Below are positions 34,583-42,941 of a stretch of 64,000 nucleotides of DNA, in pieces. The position numbers were made by a program, and so were the translations under genes. The notes below the pieces were generated by a model. The model did no database searches, was not told the origin of the DNA, and saw only the letters and a list, made by a program, of their open reading frames with translations. Each line of letters starts with the position of its first letter. Positions within the stretch are counted from its first letter, which is position 1. The stretch covers positions 3,038,001-3,102,000 of the forward strand of contig NZ_AP026763.1 in the NCBI RefSeq assembly GCF_026000435.1. The letters run 5' to 3'. This DNA is from Vibrio sp. STUT-A11. GTDB taxonomy: Bacteria > Pseudomonadota > Gammaproteobacteria > Enterobacterales > Vibrionaceae.

Positions 34583-34708
34583 TAAATAGACCTAGAAGTC
34601 AATGCCGTGCAATAGGTTAGCAGAATCGTAAAACTAGGGGTAGATTAACCAAGGCCTAGCTGCGTGAGAAAGGTCACCACGCAGCGAGTTAATAAATAGA
34701 GACGACCA

Positions 34709-35056
34709 TTAGTTCACCACTTTTTGGAAACACTCCACATCCATATCACGAATATTTACCGTTAAGCTGTGAACATGGCTGGCTTGATCTTGAAGCACTG
34801 ACATTAAATCTCGCGATAACGCTCGTTTTTGCTCTGACGTTCTTCCCGCGAGTAGCTCAAAGTTTACATGGATAAAGTCGAGACTGTCTCCTTCCTCTCC
34901 TACTAACCAGTTATGGCAGCGGAGTGTTCTCGATTTTACTGACGCCAATTCAAAAAGCCCACTATCTAGCGCCGCTCTATGTAAGTCCTCCAGTAAACCT
35001 TGAACATTAACTCGCTCTTCCACTGAGTTCGAATACTCTAAAACCAAATTTGGCAT
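34709..35056 (-). CDS. 5-carboxymethyl-2-hydroxymuconate delta-isomerase-like protein
   Basis: A 115-residue member of the CHMI family, small trimeric tautomerases. Pro2 (MPNLVLEYSNSVEER) would be the N-terminal catalytic proline after Met removal. FIHVNFELLAGRTSEQKRAL and SLTVNIRDMDVECFQKVVN match the family. No homoprotocatechuate pathway genes lie nearby, so the substrate is uncertain. It is divergent from tpiA with a 263-bp gap that holds only A/T-rich promoter-like sequence. Confidence 0.8.
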   Translation of the reverse strand: MPNLVLEYSNSVEERVNVQGLLEDLHRAALDSGLFELASVKSRTLRCHNWLVGEEGDSLDFIHVNFELLAGRTSEQKRALSRDLMSVLQDQASHVHSLTVNIRDMDVECFQKVVN

Positions 35057-35319
35057 TTTGATTCCTTTCTACAAGATTAAAATCCAGTGCGTAGTAATAC
35101 CAATCCACGCAGCAATTTCCGAGCAATGAGCTATTATTCTGTCTACGTGATCACCAATCGATTGCTTTTGATAGAACTGACAGAAACAAGTGCTACGCTG
35201 ACCAGATAAACAAAGGCGTACAAGACATGATACCAATCATGATCTGTGCAAAATATTCTGTTATATTCTTTCGTAGATTTTTTACATTAATCATTAATAG
35301 ATAATACGGAGATATTCCT

Positions 35320-36090
35320 ATGCGTCGTCCTGTAGTGATGGGTAACTGGAAACTAAACGGCAGCAAAGCAATGGTAACTGAGCTGCTAACTGGTCTTAAC
35401 GCTGAGCTTGAAGGCGTTGAAGGTGTTGACGTAGCAGTAGCTCCACCAGCACTTTACATCGACCTAGCTGAGCGTGTAATCGCAGAAGGCGGTAATAAGA
35501 TCATCCTAGGTGCACAAAACACTGACCTAAACAACAGCGGTGCTTTCACTGGCGACATGTCTCCAGAAATGCTGAAAGATTTCGGTGCTACTCACATCAT
35601 CATCGGCCACTCTGAGCGTCGTGACTACCACAATGAATCAGACGAGTTCATCGCGAAGAAATTCGCTTTCCTAAAAGAAAACGGTCTAACTCCAGTTTTC
35701 TGTATCGGTGAATCTGAAGCTCAAAACGAAGCTGGTGAAACTGAAGCAGTATGTGCACGTCAAATCAACGCAGTTATCGACTCTTACGGCGTTGAAGCTC
35801 TAAACGGCGCGATCATCGCTTACGAACCAATCTGGGCAATCGGTACTGGTAAAGCAGCAACAGCTGAAGATGCACAACGCATCCACGCTTCTATCCGCGC
35901 ACTAATCGCAGCAAAAGACGAAGCAGTTGCAGAGCAAGTAATCATTCAATACGGCGGCAGCGTTAAACCAGAAAACGCAGAAGCATACTTCTCACAGCCA
36001 GACATCGATGGTGCTCTAGTTGGTGGCGCATCTCTAGATGCTAAGAGCTTCGCAGCAATCGCTAAAGCAGCGGCTAAAGCAAAAGCTTAA
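35320..36090 (+). CDS. tpiA: Triosephosphate isomerase
   Basis: Interconverts dihydroxyacetone phosphate and glyceraldehyde 3-phosphate. The 256 residues show the active-site residues in place: Asn and Lys in MGNWKLNGS, His in IIGHSERRDYH, Glu in AYEPIWAIGTGKAAT, and the phosphate loops YGGSVKPEN and GALVGGASL. Codon use is strongly biased as for a highly expressed gene. A TACGGAGAT ribosome-binding site precedes it and a terminator follows. Confidence 0.98.
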   Translation: MRRPVVMGNWKLNGSKAMVTELLTGLNAELEGVEGVDVAVAPPALYIDLAERVIAEGGNKIILGAQNTDLNNSGAFTGDMSPEMLKDFGATHIIIGHSERRDYHNESDEFIAKKFAFLKENGLTPVFCIGESEAQNEAGETEAVCARQINAVIDSYGVEALNGAIIAYEPIWAIGTGKAATAEDAQRIHASIRALIAAKDEAVAEQVIIQYGGSVKPENAEAYFSQPDIDGALVGGASLDAKSFAAIAKAAAKAKA

Positions 36091-36117
36091 TCTTGCTTTA
36101 AAACAAGCAGAAATAAC

Positions 36118-36144
36118 AAAGGGGTGCATTATGCATCCCTTTTT
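36118..36144 (+). terminator. Rho-independent terminator of tpiA
   Basis: AAAGGGGTGCA pairs with TGCATCCCTTT around a TTA loop, followed by T residues. It is 28 bp past the stop codon. Confidence 0.88.
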
Positions 36145-36198
36145 CTATCTCAGAGGTAAAGAGTCCCCTACTTACATCTGACACCCGCCCCAGCACCA

Positions 36199-36840
36199 TC
36201 AAAGGTACAAGGCTTCAAACTGATCGACTTTTTTGTCGTAAGCCTCTAACTCTGCGGCTGTTTTTTTCTTCTCGAACAAGATATGTAGGTTTTTCCGGAG
36301 AAACTTCTTAAACTTACGGTTGATCTTTTTATGCATAAGATAAGGGATAAAATCCGATACGGGGATAAATTCCGTATTGCCAAATCCATCGATCAGATAG
36401 AGCGTAATGTCACCTTCAGCCTGTCTCACCAGCAAATTCGTCAATACTAAATCACTCGGTATCACCCGACTCTCAACCAAATAATCTTTGAGAATTCGTA
36501 TCTTCAGCAATAAGTTATCAATATCGAGTTCATCCCCTTGCTGCACAATATATTGTGCGAGGTTCAATGATACTGACAAATCCTCATCCAAAACCACTTG
36601 CTGCTTAAAGCCAACTTGAGTCTCTGTTGTCACCTTGCCTAAGAATTTGGGAATATGCGTAAACTGAACGTTTTTATTTTTTAATCGCTCAAAAAACTGA
36701 ATTTCTCGATAGGTTTGCTTTGCGGCGTCTTTCTGACTCAACTTTACACATTGAGCAGGGTTAGAAGGGTTTTGAAAACAAACTCGCTCTGCGCCTTTTC
36801 CGATGACAGTCCAGCTTTGGAACTCATGATCCGATTGCAT
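36199..36840 (-). CDS. YrbL-family kinase-like protein
   Basis: A 213-residue protein resembling the PhoP-regulatory-network protein YrbL, which has a degenerate protein-kinase fold. TVIGKGAERVCFQNPSNPAQ near residues 11-30 matches the glycine-rich start, CVKLSQKD carries a likely Lys, and DLVLTNLLV plus LIDGFGN correspond to the catalytic and metal loops. A Lys-rich segment follows (KKINRKFKKFLRKNLH). Activity is unproven. Kinases of this shape can phosphorylate LPS sugars, so a role with the GT90 enzyme is possible but speculative. It is convergent with tpiA. Confidence 0.75.
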   Translation of the reverse strand: MQSDHEFQSWTVIGKGAERVCFQNPSNPAQCVKLSQKDAAKQTYREIQFFERLKNKNVQFTHIPKFLGKVTTETQVGFKQQVVLDEDLSVSLNLAQYIVQQGDELDIDNLLLKIRILKDYLVESRVIPSDLVLTNLLVRQAEGDITLYLIDGFGNTEFIPVSDFIPYLMHKKINRKFKKFLRKNLHILFEKKKTAAELEAYDKKVDQFEALYL

Positions 36841-36958
36841 CTTTAACCTTTATGTATTGTCTCTTGTAATCAATAGCAGAACAGCGCTTACGTTGTATTT
36901 ACGAGAGGAACTCTTTGAACTTAAGGCTAATTGTATCACGAACTGGGAAGACAGTGAG

Positions 36959-37289
36959 GTGCTAGGTGGATTACGGATTACGGATTACGGATTACGGATT
37001 ACGGATTACGGATTACGGATTACGGATTACGGATTACGGATTGTTTTTCAACCACCCAAGTCCAATGTCAAGCATTTCTGTACTCTGTAAGCGAAGCGTC
37101 CCGTATTCCAAAGCAACAAACACCGCAACTTACGTTGATCACTAAACTGGCCGTATTCCCCCTAGAACCTTCCTGTATTCCGTAAGCGAAGCGCCCCTTA
37201 ATCCAAATCAGCAAACACCTGATCTTATATTTCTAACTGAACTTACCACAAAAACTTCTAGGACCTAGCTCCCTAGGATCTAGGACCTT
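36959..37289. repeat. CTAG-tipped foldback elements, compound copy G
   Basis: Two joined copies fill the gap between the yrbL-like gene and rjg. The first begins GGTGCTAGGT, runs directly into ten GGATTAC units (36968-37037), then the inverted centre and arm, and ends CCCTAGAACC near 37170. The second (37172-37289) consists of the GTAAGCGAAGCGCCCC centre plus a full right arm and the tip CTAGGACCTAGCTCCC ... GATCTAGGACC. The second part is nearly identical, inverted, to 32861-32978 in copy F. The remaining bases of this 565-bp gap show no gene. Confidence 0.87.
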
Positions 37290-37405
37290 AACCTCCCTCG
37301 CATTTCCGCACTTTCCCAACCAATTACATCTAACCCACTGAACCATAAGCCTTACTATTTCATTACCTGCTCGCCTATTCTGAATAGATAAGGAGAATTA
37401 TAAGC

Positions 37406-38755
37406 ATGACGACACCAATATCTGACAACGCCAGTGTTATCCACCATGGCGGGAAGCATACCGTTACTGGCTCCTGTCATGAGCTTAAGCTAACCAATGG
37501 CAGTATTTTGATTGATTGCGGGCTGTTTCAAGGCAAGGATCTCAGCTTTGGTGGACGTGACGCTTCACTTAACATTGAGTTTGCTATCGAACCGATTAAA
37601 GCGCTCGTTCTAACTCACTCTCATATTGATCATATTGGTCGATTGCCATGGTTACTGGCTGCTGGATTTAAAGGGCCAATCTATTGCACTCAAGCAACTG
37701 CGGAACTTGTTCCCTTAATGCTTGAAGACGGCCTGAAGCTACAACTCGGTTTAAACTACCACCAACGCCAACAAGTGCTGAATATTATTAAAAAGCAGCT
37801 AAAGCCGTGTGATTATCAGCAGTGGATAGCACTCACAGATCTCGCTGACGTCCGCTTTCAGCCTGCTGGGCATATACTGGGTTCAGCGTATGTGGAGTTT
37901 AAACTACCCAATGATGAGATAGTCGTCTTCTCCGGTGACTTGGGGCCGTCCGATACGCCACTTTTAACCGATCCGCAATCTCCTGAGCGTGCTGATTATC
38001 TGTTTCTAGAGTCCACGTATGGCGATAAGCAACATGAGGACATCGCAACACGCACAATGCGTTTAAACAACATCATTGAGCATGCATTAAAAGATGGTGG
38101 TGTAATTCTGATACCTGCTTTTAGTGTCGGTCGAACACAGGAGCTGCTGTTTGATCTTGAGCAGCTAATTAACCAGCATAATCTGGCAGCTTCATTGCCG
38201 ATCATCCTGGACTCCCCTCTCGCTAAAGAAGTAACGAAAACCTATCGCCGCTTCAAAACGCTGTGGGGCCAAGAAGCGAAACAAAGGCTAGAAAATCAAC
38301 GTCACCCACTCGCGTTCGATCAGTGCATTACGGTTGAGAATCACACCGAACATAAAGCTTTGGTCAACCGACTCGCTTCGACCGATGAACCCGCCATCGT
38401 TGTGGCCGCTTCTGGTATGTGTGAAGGCGGCAGAATCGTAAACTACTTAAAAGCACTGCTGCCCGATGAAAGAAACGATGTGCTATTCGCAGGCTATCAA
38501 GCTCAAGGCACGTTAGGTGAGGCAATACAAGCGGGTAATTCGACAGTTGAGATAGATGCTCAAGAAATCCAGGTGAACGCTCAGGTTCATACCATTTCTG
38601 GTTATTCCGCACATGCAGACAAGAGTGACTTGCTGAAGTTTATTAATGGTATACCAACGGCGCCAAAAGCCGTTCATTTGATTCATGGGGAAGAAGAGGC
38701 CCAGCAAGCATTAGGGAAGGAGTTAGAGAAGAAAGGATTTAAGGTGGTGTATTGA
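37406..38755 (+). CDS. rjg: Metallo-beta-lactamase/beta-CASP RNA-processing exonuclease homologue (Rjg)
   Basis: Predicted zinc-dependent nuclease of 449 residues. The MBL motif LTHSHIDHIGRLPW (about 70-83) is followed by GHILGSAY, FSGDLGPSD and ESTYGDKQH. The beta-CASP insert has PAFSVGRTQELLFDLE and ASGMCEGGRIVNYL. The C-terminal part holds the RNA-specificity motif SGYSAHADKSDLL. The symbol follows the use of rjg for the gene that borders the O/K-antigen locus opposite gmhD in Vibrio. Here it separates housekeeping genes from the polysaccharide cluster, which fits. Confidence 0.9.
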   Translation: MTTPISDNASVIHHGGKHTVTGSCHELKLTNGSILIDCGLFQGKDLSFGGRDASLNIEFAIEPIKALVLTHSHIDHIGRLPWLLAAGFKGPIYCTQATAELVPLMLEDGLKLQLGLNYHQRQQVLNIIKKQLKPCDYQQWIALTDLADVRFQPAGHILGSAYVEFKLPNDEIVVFSGDLGPSDTPLLTDPQSPERADYLFLESTYGDKQHEDIATRTMRLNNIIEHALKDGGVILIPAFSVGRTQELLFDLEQLINQHNLAASLPIILDSPLAKEVTKTYRRFKTLWGQEAKQRLENQRHPLAFDQCITVENHTEHKALVNRLASTDEPAIVVAASGMCEGGRIVNYLKALLPDERNDVLFAGYQAQGTLGEAIQAGNSTVEIDAQEIQVNAQVHTISGYSAHADKSDLLKFINGIPTAPKAVHLIHGEEEAQQALGKELEKKGFKVVY

Positions 38756-38765
38756 GGGGGCGAGA

Positions 38766-39174
38766 ACCTAGGGGAGATTGTTGTGATTATGGTGGATCAT
38801 ATCAAGTTGAGGAATCGTGGTTTGGGATTACAGATTACAGATTATTTTCAACCACATAAGCCCGATGCCGGATACTAACTAAGCTCCTAGGTTCTAGAAA
38901 GAGCTTGCTGGGATTACGATTACAAAAATTTACTTTTCAGTACTCTGTAATCCGTATTCCAAGACAACAAACACCGGAACCTACGTTTCTCACTGAACTG
39001 GCCGAGAATACTTCTAGGACCTAGCCCCCTAGGATCTAGGACCTTTCATTTCCTGTATTCCGTCTTCCGTAAGCGAAGCGTCCCGTACTCCAAAACAACA
39101 AGCGCCTGAGCTTATATTTCTAACTGAACTTACCGCGAATACACCTAGGACCTAGGATTCTAGTACCTAGGCCC
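38766..39174. repeat. CTAG-tipped foldback elements, compound copy H
   Basis: About three partial copies are joined between rjg and galU. The first (38766-38897) holds a short GGATTACAGATTACAG array and ends CCTAGGTTCTAG. The second (38898-39044) has CTCTGTAATCCGTATTCC, the arm ACAACAAACACCGG and the tip CTAGGACCTAGCCCCC. The third (39051-39174) has GTAAGCGAAGCGTCCCGT, the arm CTAACTGAACTTACCGCG and the tip CACCTAGGACCTAGG. They mark the boundary of the polysaccharide locus. No gene is seen in this 427-bp gap. Confidence 0.85.
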
Positions 39175-39182
39175 TTGCGCGA

Positions 39183-40052
39183 TTACGCCACTTTAACCTC
39201 AGGCACTTCTTCGACCTGGCTTTTAGACGGCTTATTGTAGATATTCTCGAAGCAGTAGTTTGTCGCTTCAATATAACCTTCTACACTTCCGCAATCGAAA
39301 CGCTGGCCTTTAAATTTGTACGCCAATACGCAGCCGTTTTGTGCTTGCTGCATCAGAGCATCAGTGATTTGAATTTCACCGCCTTTGCCTGGCTCCGTAT
39401 TTTCTATCAACTCAAAGATATCGGGAGTCAAAATGTAGCGGCCAATGATCGCTAAGTTGCTCGGTGCTGTACCTGGCTCTGGCTTTTCAACCATATTGTC
39501 GATACGGAAGATGTCTTCTTTGATCATCTCACCGGCAATCACACCATATTTGTGCGTTTCTGATTCTGGTACTTCTTGTACCGCAACAATCGAGCAGCGG
39601 AACTGTTTGTAGAGCGCAACCATTTGCGCCAACACGCCGTTGCCTTCGTTCACACACAGGTCATCGGCCAATACCACTGCGAACGGTTCGTCACCCACTA
39701 GCTCACGCCCAGTCAGAATAGCATGACCTAAGCCTTTCATTTCACTCTGACGAATATAGGTGTAGCTCGCTGAATCAATCAAACTACGTATATCATCTAA
39801 CAACACTTCTTTGCTGCTGCCGCTGATTTGGTGCTCTAACTCGTAGTTTTTATCGAAGTGATCCATAAGCGAGTGCTTGCCACGACCAGTGACAATACAC
39901 ATGCCATCCATACCTGCTTCAATCGCTTCTTCGACGCCATATTCGATGAGTGGTTTGTTTACCACTGGCATCATTTCTTTCGGCATGGACTTAGTCGCAG
40001 GCAAGAAACGCGTACCGTAACCTGCTGCTGGGAATAGACATTTTTTTATCAT
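39183..40052 (-). CDS. galU: UTP-glucose-1-phosphate uridylyltransferase
   Basis: Makes UDP-glucose from UTP and glucose 1-phosphate. The 289 residues start MIKKCLFPAAGYGTRFLPAT, with the GxGTR nucleotide loop and the KSMPKEMMPVVNKPLIEYGV motif. VLADDLCVNEG and GKGGEIQITDALMQQ are further signatures. An 18-residue extension upstream of the ATG at 40052 has no homology and crosses the terminator of ugd, so it is left out. It lies 62 bp after ugd, whose product uses UDP-glucose. A decayed second galU is at 42784-42921. Confidence 0.96.
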   Translation of the reverse strand: MIKKCLFPAAGYGTRFLPATKSMPKEMMPVVNKPLIEYGVEEAIEAGMDGMCIVTGRGKHSLMDHFDKNYELEHQISGSSKEVLLDDIRSLIDSASYTYIRQSEMKGLGHAILTGRELVGDEPFAVVLADDLCVNEGNGVLAQMVALYKQFRCSIVAVQEVPESETHKYGVIAGEMIKEDIFRIDNMVEKPEPGTAPSNLAIIGRYILTPDIFELIENTEPGKGGEIQITDALMQQAQNGCVLAYKFKGQRFDCGSVEGYIEATNYCFENIYNKPSKSQVEEVPEVKVA

Positions 40053-40067
40053 TTTAATTACCAACTG

Positions 40068-40096
40068 AAAAAAGGGCTCCGTACCAGGAGCCCTTA
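40068..40096 (-). terminator. Hairpin between ugd and galU, probable terminator or attenuator
   Basis: AAGGGCTCC pairs with GGAGCCCTT around a six-base loop, followed by a T run on the minus strand. It lies between the ugd stop and the galU start, so it either ends the ugd transcript or lets part of it continue into galU. Confidence 0.8.
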
Positions 40097-40114
40097 CGTT
40101 AAACAAATTTGAAT

Positions 40115-41281
40115 TTAATCACTTCCAAAAAGATCACGCGTATAAACTTTATCAGCGACGTCCGCTAGCTCTTCCACCATACGGTTGGAAACGATCACGT
40201 CAGCTGTTTGCTTAAACTCGTTCAAGTCTTTCACTACACGAGAATTGAAGAATTCCTCTTCCTGAAGAACTGGCTCGTACACCACAACATCAATACCTTT
40301 TGCTTTGATGCGCTTCATAATGCCCTGAATAGAAGAGGCACGGAAGTTATCAGACCCCGCCTTCATGATCAGACGGTAAACACCAACTACCTTTGGCTGA
40401 CGCTTGATGATCGAATCTGCAACAAAATCTTTACGCGTACGGTTTGCATCTACAATCGCACCAATGATGTTGTTTGGTACATCTTGATAGTTCGCCAGAA
40501 GCTGTTTGGTATCTTTTGGCAGACAGTAACCACCATAGCCAAAGGATGGATTATTGTAATGATTGCCAATGCGAGGGTCTAAGCCTACACCCTCGATAAT
40601 TTGACGAGCGTCTAAGCCATGCGCTTCCGCATACGAATCAAGCTCATTAAAATACGCAACACGCATTGCCAGGTAGGTATTTGAAAACAGCTTAACGGCT
40701 TCTGCTTCGGTTGAGTCGGTAAACAGTACTTGAATATCTTCCTTTACCGCACCCTCAACTAATAAACCAGCGAAGGTTTCGGCACGCTCACTACGCTCAC
40801 CAACAATAATACGAGATGGATGAAGGTTGTCGTAAAGCGCTTTCCCTTCACGCAGGAACTCTGGTGAAAAAATAACGTTTTCACAGCCCAGCTCTTGCTT
40901 AATACGCGCAGTATAACCAACAGGTACTGTCGACTTGATAACCATGACTGCATCCGGATTAATGGACATGACATCTTTGATCACAGCTTCTACCGAAGAG
41001 GTGTTAAAGTAGTTCGTCGTCGGGTCATAATCGGTTGGTGTAGCAATAACAACATACTTGGCTTCGCGATATGCGAACTCTCTGTCTGTCGTGGCGACAA
41101 AGTTTAACTGCTTGTTTTTGAGGAAATCTTCAATCTCCGTATCCACGATTGGAGATTGCTTATTGTTTAATAACTCAACCTTTTCTGAAATAATATCCAA
41201 CGCAACAACGTCGTGGTTCTGCGCTAGTAACATGGCGTTAGAAAGCCCTACATAGCCGGTACCTGCAACTGCTATTTTCAT
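40115..41281 (-). CDS. ugd: UDP-glucose 6-dehydrogenase, copy 1
   Basis: Oxidises UDP-glucose to UDP-glucuronate with NAD+. The 388 residues start MKIAVAGTGYVGLSNAMLLA with the Rossmann loop. The catalytic Cys lies in GYGGYCLPKDTKQL, and STVPVGYTARIK and FLREGKALYDNLHPSRII are conserved. An in-frame TTG at 41284 is ignored in favour of the ATG. About four in five residues match copy 2 at 42942-44108 by eye. It precedes galU on the same strand. The two supply UDP-sugars for the surface polysaccharide. Confidence 0.95.
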   Translation of the reverse strand: MKIAVAGTGYVGLSNAMLLAQNHDVVALDIISEKVELLNNKQSPIVDTEIEDFLKNKQLNFVATTDREFAYREAKYVVIATPTDYDPTTNYFNTSSVEAVIKDVMSINPDAVMVIKSTVPVGYTARIKQELGCENVIFSPEFLREGKALYDNLHPSRIIVGERSERAETFAGLLVEGAVKEDIQVLFTDSTEAEAVKLFSNTYLAMRVAYFNELDSYAEAHGLDARQIIEGVGLDPRIGNHYNNPSFGYGGYCLPKDTKQLLANYQDVPNNIIGAIVDANRTRKDFVADSIIKRQPKVVGVYRLIMKAGSDNFRASSIQGIMKRIKAKGIDVVVYEPVLQEEEFFNSRVVKDLNEFKQTADVIVSNRMVEELADVADKVYTRDLFGSD

Positions 41282-41495
41282 CAATAAATCCTTGGTTTCT
41301 TTTTTTATGAGAATATCAGAATTTGAAAAAGGGAACTAGTTTGAAATCCCCACCAGATCGCCACATATAAAAAATCAACTTTGTTAAAAAAAAACCAATA
41401 TCCCGTCAATTTTTCTTTAGACCAATCAATATTTGAAGTAAAATTGTCCAGTTACATCAAAAAAACAAAACTATTAAACAAACGTTGGCTAAATC

Positions 41496-42581
41496 ATGTT
41501 ATTTGAATTAATCAGTATATTCTTTTCTTCATGTATAACTCTGTTCTTTATGCGAAAACTCGCCAAAAGAATAGGCTTAGTAGATAAACCGAATAAAAGA
41601 AAGCTCCACAGTGGTGCAATTCCCTTGGTGGGTGGCATTTCAATTTGTCTAGTTTTAGCGCAATACTTAGCGTTTAGACCTGAAGCTATAGAGCATAGCT
41701 GGCTTTACCTAGTATGTATTGCTGTGCTTACTTTAATTGGCGCAATAGACGACAAAGTAGACCTAAACTTTAAAGCCCGAATGGGGGTTCAGGCAGTGCT
41801 TTCTCTATTTATGATGAAAGAGTACGGCACTGAACTCCATAGTTTGGGCAATATGTTTGGCTTTGGTGACATGTATTTAGGCATGTTAAGCCCTGTCATT
41901 ACCATACTCGCCGTTATCGGCGCAATTAACGCCTTTAATATGGTGGATGGTATTGATGGTTTATTAGGAGGGCTGTCTATTGTTTCTTTAGGTTCAATCG
42001 CCATTCTATTGCATGCAGATAGCCATTACACATTAGCCTATTTCTGTGTGGTTATTATTGTAGCCATGTTGCCTTATATTATGATGAACCTTGGTATTTT
42101 AGGCCGTACACGCAAAGTATTTATGGGCGATGCAGGGAGCATGCTACTTGGCTTCACCATTATTTGGCTTTTACTCTCTGCAAGCCAAACCCGCGCTGAG
42201 CCTTTCATCCGTCCAGTCACCGCTTTATGGCTAATAGCCTTGCCACTCATGGATATGGTTGCAATTATGGTTCGCCGCGTTCGCCGCGGAGACTCGCCAT
42301 TCAAACCCGACCGAGAACACCTTCACCATATATTCCAACGTATTGGATTTAGCTCACATCAAACTCTTTTTGCGATTTGTTTACTGGCCTCTGTTTTTGC
42401 CTTGTTTGGTATTTATGGCGAGTTTATGAACATTAGCGAGCCGGTTATGTTCTATTCCTTTATCGCTATATTTGCCATTTACTTCACTACCCTAGCTTAC
42501 ATCTGGCGCATTACGAGTTGGGTACGTCGTATATTTGGTAAAGAAAAATTAGAAGTAGCTCAAGATATAAAAGCGCAATAG
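41496..42581 (+). CDS. wecA: WecA-type undecaprenyl-phosphate GlcNAc-1-phosphate transferase
   Basis: Polytopic membrane enzyme that starts glycan units by moving a HexNAc-1-phosphate from its UDP form to undecaprenyl phosphate. The 361 residues contain about eleven helices and the family motifs: RKLHSGAIPLVGGIS, IGAIDDKVDLN (Asp pair), NMVDGIDGLLGG, FMGDAGSMLLGF and PDREHLHHIFQRIG (the His-rich cytosolic loop). It is the only plus-strand gene between rjg and 60 kb, so it has its own promoter. HexNAc specificity is by family only. Confidence 0.88.
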   Translation: MLFELISIFFSSCITLFFMRKLAKRIGLVDKPNKRKLHSGAIPLVGGISICLVLAQYLAFRPEAIEHSWLYLVCIAVLTLIGAIDDKVDLNFKARMGVQAVLSLFMMKEYGTELHSLGNMFGFGDMYLGMLSPVITILAVIGAINAFNMVDGIDGLLGGLSIVSLGSIAILLHADSHYTLAYFCVVIIVAMLPYIMMNLGILGRTRKVFMGDAGSMLLGFTIIWLLLSASQTRAEPFIRPVTALWLIALPLMDMVAIMVRRVRRGDSPFKPDREHLHHIFQRIGFSSHQTLFAICLLASVFALFGIYGEFMNISEPVMFYSFIAIFAIYFTTLAYIWRITSWVRRIFGKEKLEVAQDIKAQ

Positions 42582-42751
42582 CCTGCGCTCTTTTAAGCTG
42601 ATGTTGTTTTATGACGATGTGGAAGACCACCAATACGGTCGTCTTCCATATCTACTAGCTTCGTTTAATCAATAAACTCCAAAGCGGTGTGAAAGACGTC
42701 ATATCCTGAGAATGACCAACAAAAGAAAGGAAAAAAGATAAAAAGAAAGAA

Positions 42752-42771
42752 CACCGACCGGTAAGTCGGTG
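42752..42771 (-). terminator. Terminator downstream of ugd copy 2 and the galU remnant
   Basis: CACCGAC pairs with GTCGGTG around a six-base loop, followed on the minus strand by a T-rich tail (TTCTTTCTTTTT). It ends the minus-strand polysaccharide transcript ahead of the convergent wecA. Confidence 0.75.
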
Positions 42772-42783
42772 CTATGAATATAA

Positions 42784-42921
42784 TTAGATGACTTCAGCTT
42801 CAAGCACTTTTTGTTCAGTTTTCTGAGGCACCGCTGCCAAAGAAATCCATCAACGCGTGTATACCACGACAGGTTACCACACACATATCAGTCATTGCCG
42901 CTTGAATCGCTTCTTAATCAT
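42784..42921 (-). pseudogene. galU: galU remnant (internally deleted)
   Basis: The minus strand reads ATGATTAAGAAG, matching a GalU start, and in a second frame EAIQAAMTDMCVVTCRGIHA followed by LMDFF. This aligns with EAIEAGMDGMCIVTGRGKHS followed by LMDHF of the intact galU (39183-40052). A stop follows, and a last segment QKTEQKVLEAEV resembles the GalU C-terminus weakly. About 85 percent of the gene is missing and frames are broken. It lies directly after ugd copy 2, in the same order as the intact ugd-galU pair, so a duplicated pair has decayed. Confidence 0.8.
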
Positions 42922-42941
42922 AATTTATCTAGCCAATTGTT

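Noticed and set aside
36857..37090. Second frame with the same heptapeptide repeat
   Set aside because: It arises from the same GGATTAC array in copy G and starts in unrelated intergenic sequence.
24629..39174. Foldback elements as integron attC sites (VCR)
   Set aside because: No integrase or gene cassettes, housekeeping genes between copies, and I do not see attC core sites. Internal tandem heptamers are not an attC trait.
24629..39174. Foldback elements as complete insertion sequences
   Set aside because: Too short, no transposase frame, and no clear target duplications seen by eye.
40053..40106. 18-residue extension of GalU
   Set aside because: It is encoded across the ugd-galU terminator and is absent from the family.
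42699..42884. 61-residue minus-strand frame beside ugd copy 2
   Set aside because: It overlaps the galU remnant in another frame and crosses the terminator.
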